Made by a program: the position numbers and the translations under genes
Assembly: GCA_027493545.1 (NCBI GenBank)
Contig: JAOSKR010000003.1
Location: forward strand, 181,360-245,359
DNA from: Roseovarius sp.
GTDB taxonomy: Bacteria > Pseudomonadota > Alphaproteobacteria > Rhodobacterales > Rhodobacteraceae
DNA length: 64,000 nucleotides
Reading direction: 5' to 3'
Shown: piece by piece, positions 1-9,768 of the stretch
Layout: each line of letters opens with the position of its first letter
Position numbering within the stretch: the stretch's first letter is position 1
Notes under the pieces: generated by a model
Told to the model about the DNA's origin: nothing
Database searches by the model: none
What the model saw: the letters and a program-made list of their open reading frames with translations, nothing else

Positions 1-129
1 GCGCTTGGGCTCTGCCGCGGCGCGGCGCACGCTTGCCGGCAGAATCAGGCCGGCGGCGCCGAGTGCCGTCGCGCCCTTGAGAAGATCGCGCCGGCTCAGC
101 CCGCGGGCGGAGGTTTTGTCGTAACTCAT
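1..129 (-). CDS. Tat-exported protein, N-terminus only (possible ABC substrate-binding protein)
   Basis: Only the first 43 codons lie in the window; the gene runs off the left edge. The start ATG at 129 is preceded by a good ribosome binding site (GGGAGA, five bases upstream). The N-terminus carries a twin-arginine signal (SRRDLLKG) followed by a hydrophobic, alanine-rich stretch and an AxA-type cleavage region, so the product is exported folded to the periplasm. In this group such signals are common on dipeptide/oligopeptide-type and polyamine-type binding proteins, but nothing of the mature protein is visible, so the function is a guess. Confidence 0.6.
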   Translation of the reverse strand, partial: MSYDKTSARGLSRRDLLKGATALGAAGLILPASVRRAAAEPKR

Positions 130-534
130 GTTTTTCTCCCTGAGGTATGATGAGTTTTCCGCGATTACGACTTAGTGGCGGAGATGTGTCAAGCCTAAGC
201 GGACTTGTGGTGCTCGATGTCGAGCCCCCTTCGTCGGCCCAGGATGCCGAGCCGGATCAGTGCATCGGACAGGTGCAGGCGATTGCCGGGATCGCAGCGG
301 GCCCATCGCCGATCGCATCGCGACGAGGAAATGCGGTGGCTTTGCAATTCGTGCCCGGAGTCCCGTAAATGCCAAGGCTTGCCAAATATCTCTGGGAATT
401 CGGCTCGCACTGTGATCTGCTATGGGGTTGCAACAATGTGCATGGATAGGGATGGTCTCGGGCTTTCCATACGGAATTGAACGGCATGCCACCATGGGCG
501 CGGCGCGTGATGCGCCGGCGGGAAAAGGCTGACC
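130..534. other. Intergenic region, no gene recognised
   Basis: About 400 bases separate the divergent Tat-signal gene and the Na/Pi cotransporter. Open frames here lack family resemblance and a ribosome binding site. The stretch around 405-445 is less GC-rich than its surroundings and probably holds the promoters of both flanking genes, but no clear -35/-10 pair is evident. Confidence 0.4.
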
Positions 535-2206
535 ATGGCGATTCTCACGTTCCTGCTGAACCTTGCGGGGTCGGTCATGCTGCTGCTCTACGCCGTGCGC
601 ATGGTGCGTACGGGGATCGAGCGCAGTTTCGGCGCGCGGTTCCAGAGATGGCTGACCGCCCGCACCAGCCTGGTCGGGTCGGGCGCGACAGGGGTGATTC
701 TGGCGCTGTTCATGCAAAGCTCGGCCGCGGTGGCGCTGCTGGCGTCGGGTTTCGCGGCAGCGGGTTACCTCGCCTTTCCGGCCGGGCTGGCGGTGGTGCT
801 GGGGGATCTCGGTTCGGCGCTCATCATCCAGGTGCTGTCGTTCCGGCTCGAATGGTTGATTCCGCTTCTGCTGACGGTCGGCGGCTTCCTTTTCATCAGG
901 GCCGAGGGGCGGCGCTGGCGGCAGGCGGGCCGAATCCTCATGGGCGTCGCCTTCATCCTGATATCGCTGCAGCTTCTGCGCGAAACGATGGAGCCGATCA
1001 AGGACAGCGCCTTTTTGCCCGCAATTGCCGAATACCTGGCGCGCGACTTCGTCACTGCCTTCCTCGTCGGTGCGGTGCTGGCCTTCGTCATGCATTCCAG
1101 CGTGGCAGCCATCCTGATGTGCGTGGCCCTCGTGCATATCGACGCGATCCCGTTCGCCGCCGGGCTGTCGCTGGTGCTGGGGGCGAACATGGGCAGCGCG
1201 GGTATCCCGGTATACCTCACGCGCGCGATGAGCGCGGAGGGGCGGCGTATCCCGGTCGCCAACCTCCTGCTGCGCGGCGCGTGGGCTGTGATCGCGCTTG
1301 TCGTCATCAACGTGCCGTTCGATCCGTCGCATCTGCTGATCGTGTCGCCGGGGCAGTCGCTGATCTACGCGCACATCGCGTTCAACCTGTCGCTGCTGAT
1401 CGTCGCGCTGCCGCTCTGCCGCCCGATGGAGCGCCCCCGTCCGGGCGTTGCTGCCGGACCACCTCGCGGAGATACCGCTGCGTCACGAAGAGATCAGCGT
1501 GCTCGATCACGACGTGCTCGATTCGCCGCAACAGGCCATCGCCAGCCTCAAGCGCGAACTGCTGCGCATGATGGACCTGGTCGAGCGTATGTATGAACCG
1601 ATCCAGTCGCTCTACGAGACCGGCGACAAGGCTCAGATGCGCGCGATCAAGGCGCAGGACAAGGCGGTCAACGCCGCGCTGGTGGGCATCCGCCGCTACA
1701 TCGCCAACGCGCCGCTCGACAAGTACACCAGGGACGAGGCCCGGATCGTGCGCAGCCTCATGGAATTTGCCATCCGGCTGGAGGCGGCGGGCGATCTGCT
1801 GTCGGGCCAGTTCCTCGGCATCGTCGCCGAGAAGCGCGACAACAACATCAGCCTGTCCCCGGACGGCTGGACGGAACTGGTGCATTTGTTCGAGGCCGTG
1901 CGGGCAAATTTCAAACTGGCCGGCAATGTCCTGATCTCAGATGATCTGGAAAGCGCGCGCCTGCTGGTGATGGAAAAGACCGAGATCAAGCAGACCGAGC
2001 GAAGCAGCCGCAAGCGCCATCTTCAGCGGCTCTCGGAAGGGCGCGCCGACAGCTTCGAGTCGAGCGACGTTCATCTCGAGACGCTGCGCGCGTTGCGCGA
2101 CCTGAACGGACACATCGCCGCCGTCGCCTATCCGATCCTCTACCGCAACGGCCAGCTGCTCGAAACGAGGCTGATTCAGGACATGGAAGAACGCAAGAAC
2201 AGTTAG
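535..2206 (+). CDS. Na+/phosphate cotransporter family protein with PhoU-like tail (frameshifted)
   Basis: Predicted sodium-dependent phosphate uptake protein of the NptA/PNaS family in the inner membrane. The N-terminal part (about 300 residues) has the two inverted Na_Pi_cotrans repeats, each with its signature serine pair: MQSS near residue 60 and MHSS near residue 186, surrounded by hydrophobic helices. The C-terminal part, from about 1448, is a soluble helical PhoU-like domain. The two halves lie in different frames (start frame to about 1440, then +1), with the break in a C run near 1434-1441. Joined, the protein is about 557 residues, normal for the family. A GGAAAAGG ribosome site precedes ATG 535. 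The frame break is probably a sequencing indel. Confidence 0.85.
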
Positions 2207-2281
2207 CACACGGGCTCGGTGCCGGGGCGCTGGGCAAAACTTGGCATAATTGCCGGATCAGTTGAGCGAAGGGGCGACGTC

Positions 2282-3052
2282 ATGCTGCCATCACAGCGCC
2301 ACCAGATCATCCTGCGCGAGGTTTCCTCGCAGCGCGCGGTCACGATCCGCGAGCTTACCCGGTCACTCGGTGTCAGCCGCGAAACCGTGCGCAAGGACAT
2401 CGAGCAACTGGCCGCCGAAAACCGTCTGCGTCGTGTGCGCGGCGGTGCGACCCGTATCCTCACGGCGGAGCCGCCGTCGCAGACCCGCGCCGCCACCAAT
2501 CGCGAGGGCAAGGCAAGTATCGCGGCCTTTGTCGCCGAGGGGATCGAAGACGGCTCCAGCCTGTTCATCGACAACGGTTCCACGACGCTCGCCGTGGCCG
2601 AGGCGCTTGCGCGATCGAGGCGGGACCTTATCGTCTATACCAACGACTTGATAATAGCCGGTATTATCGCCCCGGCCGCGCGCGAGGTCACGGTCCTTGG
2701 CGGGCGGCTGGACGCGGACGAGAGAGCGACCTTCGGCATCGTGACGCTCGAGCACCTCAGCCATTATCGCGCCGAATATGCCCTGATCGGCGCCGGCGGT
2801 GTCAGCGCGCGCGCGCTGTTTACCGACTTCTCGCGCGAGGCCGCGGAGATGCGGTTGCGGATGATGCGGCAGGCCGAGGAGGCCCGGATCCTCGCCGATC
2901 ACAGCAAGTTCGGCGAGATCGGGCAGGTCGTGCTCGGTCCGCTTCCGCTGGGAGTGCGGATGGTGAGCGACCTCGAACCGCCCGAGGACATCGCGGCGGC
3001 GCTGGCGGAAGCGTCGGTCGGGGTGGACCTGGCAGATGCGTCGTCAAAATAG
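2282..3052 (+). CDS. DeoR-family transcriptional regulator
   Basis: The N-terminal winged helix-turn-helix (residues 1-57; motif RELTRSLGVSRETVRKDIEQ) is followed by the DeoR C-terminal effector domain, with the glycine-rich phosphosugar-binding motifs FIDNGSTTLA and GAGGVS. Length 256 residues matches the family. I chose ATG 2282 over an upstream in-frame ATG at 2219 because DeoR proteins begin with the MLxxQRHQxIL pattern and a GAAGGGGC ribosome site lies just upstream. It sits 75 bases after the phosphate transporter and 85 before the flavoprotein gene, so it may control either. Members usually repress sugar or polyol genes in response to a phosphorylated intermediate; the effector here is unknown. 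Confidence 0.85.
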   Translation: MLPSQRHQIILREVSSQRAVTIRELTRSLGVSRETVRKDIEQLAAENRLRRVRGGATRILTAEPPSQTRAATNREGKASIAAFVAEGIEDGSSLFIDNGSTTLAVAEALARSRRDLIVYTNDLIIAGIIAPAAREVTVLGGRLDADERATFGIVTLEHLSHYRAEYALIGAGGVSARALFTDFSREAAEMRLRMMRQAEEARILADHSKFGEIGQVVLGPLPLGVRMVSDLEPPEDIAAALAEASVGVDLADASSK

Positions 3053-3136
3053 CCAGAAAAGAAAATTATTGCCCAGTTATGCAATATCCGCCTAGGGTGC
3101 CCCTGAACCTGACCCCATCCCGAACGGACCCCCAAC

Positions 3137-5602
3137 ATGCCTGACAAGAGACTTCCCGACGCGGCGCAACATGTGATCATCGGGGGCGGCATTGTCGGCT
3201 GCTCGGTTGCCTATCATCTGACCAGAATGGGCTGTCGTGACGTGGTCCTGCTGGAGCAGGGGCAGCTCAGCTGCGGCACGACGTGGCATGCCGCCGGCCT
3301 CGTCGGGCAGTTGCGCAGTCATCCGGCAATGACCGATCTCATCCGCTATTCCACCGAGCTCTATGCCGGGCTGGAGGCGGAGACGGGCCTCGGCACCGGC
3401 TGGAAACGCTGCGGCTCGGTCACGGTGGCGCGCAGCGAGGACCGCATGACGATGCTGAAACGCACCGCAGCGTCGGCGCGCGCTCAGGGTGTCGAAGTGG
3501 AGGTGATCAGCCCCGCCGAGGCGCAGGAGAAATGGCCGGTCATGCAGGTCGGCGACCTCAGGGGCGCGATCTGGATGCCCGGCGACGGCAAGGCGAACCC
3601 GACCGATCTGACCCAATCCCCGGCCAGCGGCGCGCGCAGCCGCGGCGCGCGCATCATCGAAGGCGTGCAGGTGACGGACATCCTGACGGACAACGGCGCG
3701 GTGAGCGGCGTCGTCACCGATCGGGGAACGATCCGGGCCGAGGTGGTGGTGAATTGCGCCGGGCAATGGGCGCGCAAGCTGGGCCTGATGTGCGGCGTCG
3801 ACGTGCCGATGCATTCGGCCGAGCATCTCTACATCGTGACCGAGAAGATGGAGGGCGTGCACCCCGACCTTCCGGTCATGCGCGATCCCGACGGCTACAT
3901 CTACTTCAAGGAGGAAACCGGCGGCCTCGTCATGGGCGGGTTCGAGCCCGAGGCGAAGCCCTGGGGCATGGACGGCATCCCCGACAGGTTCTTCTTTCAG
4001 CTTCTGCCGGACAACTGGGACCAGTTCGAGATCCTGATGGACAACGCGCTGGTCCGCGTCCCGCAGCTGGCCGAGGCGGGCGTGCGCCAATTCTACAACG
4101 GCCCCGAAAGCTTTACCCCCGACAACAACTACATCCTCGGAGAGGCGCCGAACCTGCGCAATTTCTTCGTCGGGGCGGGGTTCAATTCCATGGGGATCGC
4201 CAGCGCCGGAGGCGCCGGACGTGCGCTGGCCGAATGGATCGTGGAGGGCGCGCCGACCTCCGACCTCTTCGCCGTCGACATCCGCCGTTTCGCCGGGTTC
4301 AACAACAATCCCGCGTGGCTGCACGATCGCGTCAAGGAGACGCTGGGCCTGCACTACGCCATGCCCTGGCCAAACCGTGAACTCGAAACCGCGCGCCCCT
4401 TCCGCCGCTCGCCGCTTTATGACCGGCTGGCCGCGAAACATGCGGTTTTCGGGTCCAAGATGGGCTGGGAACGGGCGAATTTCTTTGCCTCGGATGCCGC
4501 GGGCGCGCGGATCGACTACGGCTTTGGCCGCCAGAACTGGCACGATGCTGTCGGCGCCGAACACCGGGCGGTGCGCGAGGGCGTCGCGCTTTTCGACCAG
4601 ACCTCCTTTGCCAAGCTCCTTGTGCAGGGCCGGGATGCCTGCGCGCAACTCAACCGGATCTGCGCCGCCGATATCGACGTCGCGCCGGGCCGCACGGTCT
4701 ATACCGGCCTCCTGAATCCGCGCGGCGGGTACGAGAGCGACCTGACGGTCCTGCGGCTCGGGCGCGACAGGTTCATGCTGATCACCGGATCGGCGCAGGC
4801 GGTGCACGATTCCGACTGGATCACGCGCAACCTCGATGAGGGAATGCATGTGGTGCTGACCGATGTCACCTCGGCCTGGTCGGTGCTGGCGCTGATGGGG
4901 CCGAAATCGCGTGACGTCCTTGAATCGCTCAGCAAGACGGACTTCGGCAACGCCGCGTTCCCCTTTGGCACGCATCGCGAGATCGGCGTGGGCTATGCGA
5001 CCGTCCTCGCGAACCGGATGACCTATGTCGGGGAACTGGGATGGGAACTGATCAGTGCCCAGCGAATTCACGGTTGGCGTCTACGATGACCTCATGCGCG
5101 CCGGTCGGGATCACGGTATCCGCGACGCGGGCTATTACGCGCTGGAGGGGTTGCGTCTGGAAAAGGGATTCCGCGCCTGGGGCCGTGAACTGACCCCCGA
5201 GATTACCCCGTGGCAGGCCGGCCTCGGCTTCGCCGTGGATATGGAGAAGCCCTGGCGGCTTCATCGGGCGCGAGGCGCTGCGTGACGCCAGGGCGGACCC
5301 GGATCATCTCCGCACGCGGATCGTGCAACTGGTGCTGGAGGATGGCGAGGCACAGCTTTGGGGCGGCGAGGCGGTGCTCATGGATGGCGTCGAGATCGGC
5401 GAGGTCCGCTCGGCCGCCTATGGTCACACGCTCGGCGCGTCGGTGGCGCTGTGCCGGCTGAGGGGTCGTCAGCCCCTGACCGGGGACGTGTTGCAAGCCG
5501 GGCGCTTCGAGGTCGACCTTGCCGGCACCAAACACGCCGCGCGGGTCCATTTGCGCAGCCCATACGATCCCGAGGGCCGCGCGGCCCAGAGCGGACGGGT
5601 GA
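3137..5602 (+). CDS. FAD-dependent dimethylglycine/sarcosine dehydrogenase-like oxidoreductase with GcvT domain (frameshifted)
   Basis: Predicted oxidative demethylase of a secondary or tertiary amine that passes formaldehyde to tetrahydrofolate. The N-terminal DAO fold starts with the dinucleotide motif IIGGGIVGCSVAYHL and the TTWHAAGL motif, whose histidine carries covalent FAD in this family. An aminomethyltransferase (GcvT) domain begins near residue 475. The frame breaks near 5053 and 5250 (an extra T restores GGFIGREAL), and the C-terminal SPYDPEGR motif appears in the third frame. The stop at 5600-5602 needs one more shift, so the end is approximate. Joined length is about 820 residues, typical of dimethylglycine dehydrogenases. 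Sarcosine from creatine or dimethylglycine from carnitine/betaine are plausible substrates, as is an N-methylated phosphonate given the neighbouring AEP genes; the sequence does not decide. Confidence 0.8.
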
Positions 5603-5734
5603 TCTGGCACGTAAAGGGTGCCCGACGGGCTGGACTTCATAAGCTGAACCGATGGAACGACAGCTCAGGGCGTATCGCGCCCGATGACAACCAATACCCG
5701 TCCCGGCCTCGGACCTCCTTTCGCGGTGGCGAGG

Positions 5735-5775
5735 CCCCGGGTCACGCCCGGGGCGGGTGGACAACCGATCAGACG
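5735..5775. repeat. Intergenic palindromic repeat, copy 1
   Basis: CCCCGGG-TCACG-CCCGGGG palindrome (5735-5753) with a conserved flank reading away from it (GCGGGTGGACAACCGATCAG then GACGCGACAC). The flank recurs inverted at 29776-29808. Confidence 0.7.
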
Positions 5776-5870
5776 CGACACACTAGATGTGATCTTTCAA
5801 CAGGTTGTTCATTCGATCCAGACCGAGTTGGTTGGAGTTACCAAGCCTCGACCTTGTTCGCAGGGATCGA

Positions 5871-5915
5871 ATGAACATGCACAAGAACGTCAGACTGACG
5901 CCGCTCGGTCGATAG
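5871..5915 (+). pseudogene. IS481-family transposase N-terminal remnant
   Basis: Fourteen codons (MNMHKNVRLTPLGR) followed by a stop match the characteristic start of IS481-family transposases. About 90 bases upstream may be the left end of the element. Everything downstream of the transposase start is missing and replaced by a permease fragment, indicating a deletion. Confidence 0.6.
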
Positions 5916-5959
5916 CGGCTGATCGCGATGATGCCGATCCTCGTGCGGGAGATGATCCG

Positions 5960-6165
5960 GGGGTCGGGCTGGTCACTCTCTTCGGCAACCGGGGCCTGAT
6001 GAAGGATATGCTGTTCGGCGCGTCCATCCACGGCCCCGTCGGCATCGTCATCGGCTCGGTCTTCTTCACCTTTGCGCATGCGTTCATCATCATCTCGACG
6101 GTGCCGCGGATCTCCGATGCGCGGCTCTGCGAAGCGGCGAGCAGCCTGCACTCGCACAGGCCTGG
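5960..6165 (+). pseudogene. Remnant of an AEP-type ABC transporter permease (PhnV-like)
   Basis: An open stretch of about 65 codons reads TLFGNRGLMKDMLFG, then GPVGIVIGSVFFTFAHAF and ISDARLCEAASSL. This matches the inner-membrane permease of 2-aminoethylphosphonate ABC transporters (the LFG.SI.GP.GIV..F.TF.HA and DARL.EAA..L signatures of the EAA loop region). Start, end and most of the protein are absent. It lies between an IS481 scrap and the LysR regulator of the phn genes, so it is probably what is left of the AEP importer after an IS-mediated deletion. Identification is from pattern memory of the family. Confidence 0.55.
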
Positions 6166-6182
6166 CGCAAAGGCTGAGAACG

Positions 6183-7058
6183 TCAGCCGGCGGCGAGCAC
6201 CGGAGCGCGCGCGAATGCCATGAAGGCGCGGATCACGCGCACCTCGCGGCGCTGGCGGAGGTGCACGATGGCCTCGCGCATACGAATATCGACCCCCTTG
6301 AGCGGGATCTGCACGAGGCGCGCATCGTGCCCGAATTCCGCCTGCGACACGAACCCGATGCCCGCACCCGACGCAACCAGCTCGCGCACCGCTTCGCGCC
6401 CCTCGGCGACGATGGCCGGCGTCAGGCGGATGTTGTGCCCGGCCGCGGCCTCCTCGAGGCTCGAGCGGGTTTTCGATCCCGATTCGCGCAGGATCAGCGG
6501 GAACCCGGCGGCCTGCGCCAGGGTCAGCCCCGCAGCCGGCTCGGGGATCAGCCCGTGTGCGGCGAAGGCGATGATCGGCGTGTCGTCAAGGGTCAGCACC
6601 TCCATGTCGGGGCCGGAGGGCTCGCCGCCGACCACACCGATCTCGGCGTTGTAGCCGCGCAGTTCCGCGAGGATCTCCTGGGTATTGCCGCTGCGCAGCA
6701 CGACCGTGACGTTGGGATAACGCTCGCGGAACCGGGTCAGCATGTCCACGACGTGATGCGCGCTGTCGGCGATGATGCGCAGCTCACCCTCGATGGCGGC
6801 GCTGGTCTCGTGAAGATAATCCCGGATACGTTGTTCGATCTCGAAATACTGCTTGGTCAGCAGGAACAGGTGTTCGCCCGTCTCGGTCAGGCGCAGGCGC
6901 TTGCGTTCGCGGTGAAACAGCAACACGTCGTGAGCCTGCTCGAGCTTGCGCACATGCTCGGAAATGGCGGGTTGCGTGAGGTTTATCGCCTCGGCCGCGC
7001 GGGAAAACCCGCCGAGGGCGGCAACGTGATGGAACGCGCGCAACTGGCTTTGTCGCAT
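6183..7058 (-). CDS. LysR-family regulator, probable activator of the phn operon
   Basis: 291 residues, full LysR length. The N-terminal helix-turn-helix (residues 4-62) contains the typical FSRAAEAINLTQPAISEHVR recognition region. The rest is a LysR substrate-binding domain with the alternating beta/alpha pattern. It is divergent from phnW with a 123-base shared intergenic region holding a T-N11-A dyad (7083-7097), the classic arrangement for a LysR regulator of the adjacent operon. The likely effector is AEP or phosphonoacetaldehyde, by inference from gene context. Confidence 0.85.
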   Translation of the reverse strand: MRQSQLRAFHHVAALGGFSRAAEAINLTQPAISEHVRKLEQAHDVLLFHRERKRLRLTETGEHLFLLTKQYFEIEQRIRDYLHETSAAIEGELRIIADSAHHVVDMLTRFRERYPNVTVVLRSGNTQEILAELRGYNAEIGVVGGEPSGPDMEVLTLDDTPIIAFAAHGLIPEPAAGLTLAQAAGFPLILRESGSKTRSSLEEAAAGHNIRLTPAIVAEGREAVRELVASGAGIGFVSQAEFGHDARLVQIPLKGVDIRMREAIVHLRQRREVRVIRAFMAFARAPVLAAG

Positions 7059-7082
7059 GATCCGTCCTTCGTATGCCCGAGC

Positions 7083-7097
7083 ATAGGCACAGCTTAT
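7083..7097. promoter_or_regulatory. Candidate LysR binding dyad between regulator and phnW
   Basis: ATAGGCACAGCTTAT is an imperfect dyad fitting the T-N11-A LysR box, placed in the divergent intergenic region about 85 bases upstream of phnW and 25 bases upstream of the regulator start. Confidence 0.4.
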
Positions 7098-7181
7098 GGT
7101 TTGATTGTTTAATGCGATTTTACATATGGCCGGCGGTATGACAATCCTCCTCTCAACCAGGATCTATCGGAGACGCTTGCC

Positions 7182-8369
7182 ATGCCCGACACCTCCGCGC
7201 GTATTGCGCCGCCGCAACTGGGTGAGCCCTACCTGCTCACGCCCGGCCCGCTGACCACGTCGTTTGCCACAAAGCAGGCGATGCTGCGCGACTGGGGCAG
7301 CTGGGACGACGATTTCCGGGCGATGACGCGGGACATGCGCAAGCGCCTGCTGACGCTTCTCGGCGAGGGACGGGAGAATTTCGACTGTGTCCCGATGCAG
7401 GGCAGCGGCACCTTTGCAGTCGAGGCGATGCTGGCCTCCTTCGTGCCGCATGACGGCAAGGCGCTGGTGCTGGCGAACGGCGCCTACGGCAAGCGCAGCG
7501 CGCAGACGCTGGAATATCTGGGCCGTGATCATGTGGTGCTGGACAAGGGCGACTACCTGCCGCCCCGCGGCGAGGAGGTGGCACGGATTCTCGCCGACGA
7601 TCCGGCCATCACCCATGTCGTCGCCATCCACTGCGAGACGTCAAGCGGCATCCTGAACCCGGTCGAGGAAATTTCCGAGGCCACCTATGCCGCGGGGCGC
7701 AAGCTGCTGATCGATTCGATGTCGGCCTTCGGCGCGATCGAGCTGAAACCTTCGGAAATCCGCTACGAGGCGCTGGTATCATCGGCCAACAAGTGCATCG
7801 AGGGCGTGCCCGGTTTCGGCTTCGTCATCGCCCGCAAATCCGAACTGGAAGCGGCGAGGGGGCGCAGCCATTCGCTCAGCCTCGATGTGCACGCGCAATG
7901 GGCGCACATGGAAAAGACCGGGCAGTGGCGTTTCACCCCGCCGACCCATGTGGTCGCCGCGTTCCTCGAAGCACTCCGCGCGCATGAGGCCGAGGGCGGC
8001 GTCGCCGGGCGCGGCGCGCGCTATGCCCGCAATCGCGACGTGATGGTCGAGGGGATGCGTGGCCTCGGCTTCGAGACGCTGCTTCAGGATCGCTGGCTGT
8101 CGCCCATCATTGTCACCTTCTTCTGCCCGGCGGACGAGAAGTTCGATTTCGAACGTTTCTATCAGCTGATGAAGGGCAGGGGGTTCATCATCTACCCCGG
8201 CAAGCTGACGGTCGTGGACAGCTTCCGCGTCGGTTGCATCGGGCAGATGGACGAACATGTCATGCGCCAGGTGGTCGAGGCCGCCGCCGCGTCGCTCGAG
8301 GAAATGGGCGTCACCGACGCCACCCCGCCGGCCATCGCGCTGGAAGAACGCGCCAAGCTGGCCGCGTGA
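7182..8369 (+). CDS. phnW: 2-Aminoethylphosphonate:pyruvate aminotransferase
   Basis: PLP-dependent class V aminotransferase converting AEP plus pyruvate to phosphonoacetaldehyde plus alanine in the cytoplasm. The opening LLTPGPLTT motif, the GSGTFAVEAML substrate loop and the lysine of SSANKCIEGVPGFGF (about residue 204), which forms the Schiff base, are diagnostic for PhnW. At 395 residues it is somewhat longer than the usual ~365, with a C-terminal extension of about 25 residues. It is the first gene of the forward phn operon, start ATG 7182 with GGAG 11 bases upstream. It is followed 24 bases later by phnA and then phnY, the three-enzyme hydrolytic AEP route. Confidence 0.95.
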   Translation: MPDTSARIAPPQLGEPYLLTPGPLTTSFATKQAMLRDWGSWDDDFRAMTRDMRKRLLTLLGEGRENFDCVPMQGSGTFAVEAMLASFVPHDGKALVLANGAYGKRSAQTLEYLGRDHVVLDKGDYLPPRGEEVARILADDPAITHVVAIHCETSSGILNPVEEISEATYAAGRKLLIDSMSAFGAIELKPSEIRYEALVSSANKCIEGVPGFGFVIARKSELEAARGRSHSLSLDVHAQWAHMEKTGQWRFTPPTHVVAAFLEALRAHEAEGGVAGRGARYARNRDVMVEGMRGLGFETLLQDRWLSPIIVTFFCPADEKFDFERFYQLMKGRGFIIYPGKLTVVDSFRVGCIGQMDEHVMRQVVEAAAASLEEMGVTDATPPAIALEERAKLAA

Positions 8370-8393
8370 AAATACCAAAGGACACTCAGGATA

Positions 8394-9653
8394 ATGACGA
8401 TTGACTCTCCCGTAACCGCCAATGGCCGTGAATATCCGGCCCCCAAGGTCTGCGCCATCGCGATCTGCCTGGACGGGTGCGAGCCCGAATACCTTGAAAA
8501 GGCCATTGCCGACGGGCTGATGCCGAACCTCGAGAGGATGCGCGAAACCGGCACCGACCGGCTGGGCCATTCGGTGATCCCTTCCTTCACCAACCCGAAC
8601 AACCTCAGCATCGCCACGGGCCGCCCGCCGGCCGTACACGGGATCTGCGGCAATTACCTCTATGATCGCGACACCGGCGAGGAGGTGATGATGAACGACG
8701 TGCGTTTCCTGCGCGCACCGACCATTTTCAGCAAATTCTACGAGGCCGGCGCCAGGGTCGCGGTCGTCACGGCCAAGGACAAGCTGCGCGCGCTGCTGGG
8801 TGCGGGGCTGAAATTCGACGACGACCGCGCGAAGTGCTTCTCGGCCGAGAAATCCGACAGCTCGACCCGGGCCGAACACGGGCAGGAGGCTGCCAGCAAG
8901 TGGCTGGGAATGGCGCAGCCCGATGTCTATTCGGCGGAATTGTCGGAGTTCGTCTTTGCCGCCGGGGTGAAGCTGCTCCGTGAGTGGCAGCCCGACGTGA
9001 TGTATCTGACCACGACCGACTATGTGCAGCACAAGTATGCGCCGGACGACGCCGAGGCGAAATCCTTCTACGAGATGTTCGACCGCTATCTCGGCCAGCT
9101 CGATGAACTCGGCGCGGCCATCGTCATCACTGCCGATCACGGCATGAAGCCGAAACATGACGCCAACGGCGATCCCAACGTGATCTATGTGCAGGATCTG
9201 ATGGACGAATGGCTGGGCGAGGGTGCCGCGCGCGTCATCCTGCCGATCACCGATCCCTATGTCGTCCACCACGGCGCGCTGGGCGGGTTCGCCACCGCCT
9301 ATCTGCCCGAGGGTTCGGACGTGGCCGACATCATCGCGCGGCTGAAGGCCCGCGAGGAAATCCTCGAGGCGATGGACAGGGCCGAGGCCGTGAAACGCTT
9401 CGAGCTGCCGGCGGACCGGATCGGTGACATCGTCATGATCTCGACCGAGACCATGACCATCGGCACGAGCGAGGACCGCCATGACCTCGCGGCCCTGAAC
9501 GAGCCGCTGCGCAGCCATGGCGGCCTGACCGAACAGGTCATTCCGTTCATCGTCAACCGCAAGCTCGACCTGCCGTCAAAGCCCGAGCTGCGCAACTTCG
9601 ACGCGTTCTTCTACGCCTGCACCGCGGCGGCAAAGGAGACGGCTTCGGCCTGA
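8394..9653 (+). CDS. phnA: Phosphonoacetate hydrolase
   Basis: Zinc enzyme of the alkaline phosphatase superfamily that cleaves the C-P bond of phosphonoacetate to acetate and phosphate. 419 residues, as expected. The nucleophile threonine lies in PSFTNPNNLSI (about residue 66), preceded by the metal-binding CLDGCEPEY segment. Further metal ligands are in TTTDYVQHKYAPDD and ITADHGMKPKH, all matching the characterised Sinorhizobium-type PhnA. It acts after PhnW and PhnY in the phnWAY pathway. The frame is intact, unlike its downstream neighbour. Confidence 0.95.
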   Translation: MTIDSPVTANGREYPAPKVCAIAICLDGCEPEYLEKAIADGLMPNLERMRETGTDRLGHSVIPSFTNPNNLSIATGRPPAVHGICGNYLYDRDTGEEVMMNDVRFLRAPTIFSKFYEAGARVAVVTAKDKLRALLGAGLKFDDDRAKCFSAEKSDSSTRAEHGQEAASKWLGMAQPDVYSAELSEFVFAAGVKLLREWQPDVMYLTTTDYVQHKYAPDDAEAKSFYEMFDRYLGQLDELGAAIVITADHGMKPKHDANGDPNVIYVQDLMDEWLGEGAARVILPITDPYVVHHGALGGFATAYLPEGSDVADIIARLKAREEILEAMDRAEAVKRFELPADRIGDIVMISTETMTIGTSEDRHDLAALNEPLRSHGGLTEQVIPFIVNRKLDLPSKPELRNFDAFFYACTAAAKETASA

Positions 9654-9664
9654 GCCGTCCCGCG

Positions 9665-9683
9665 CCCCGGGCCTGACCCGGGG
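9665..9683. repeat. Intergenic palindromic repeat, copy 2
   Basis: CCCCGGG-CCTGA-CCCGGGG between phnA and phnY, followed by a second GC-rich partial copy to about 9730. Could form an intercistronic hairpin that modulates phnY expression. Confidence 0.65.
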
Positions 9684-9768
9684 TCTCGGACCTCGGACCG
9701 CGAGGCCCCGGATCGGGTCCGGCGCGGGTGTTTTCAATACGGCGGGCCGATCCGCAAAGGAGACCGAC

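Noticed and set aside
535..2206. Programmed ribosomal frameshift as explanation for the Na/Pi gene and others
   Set aside because: No common slippery sequence with a downstream pseudoknot; breaks occur in unrelated contexts and often at conserved motifs, so error is more likely.
3092..5071. Minus-strand frame of about 660 codons opposite the flavoprotein
   Set aside because: The forward frame has FAD and GcvT motifs; the reverse translation is rich in His, Arg and Gly without motifs.
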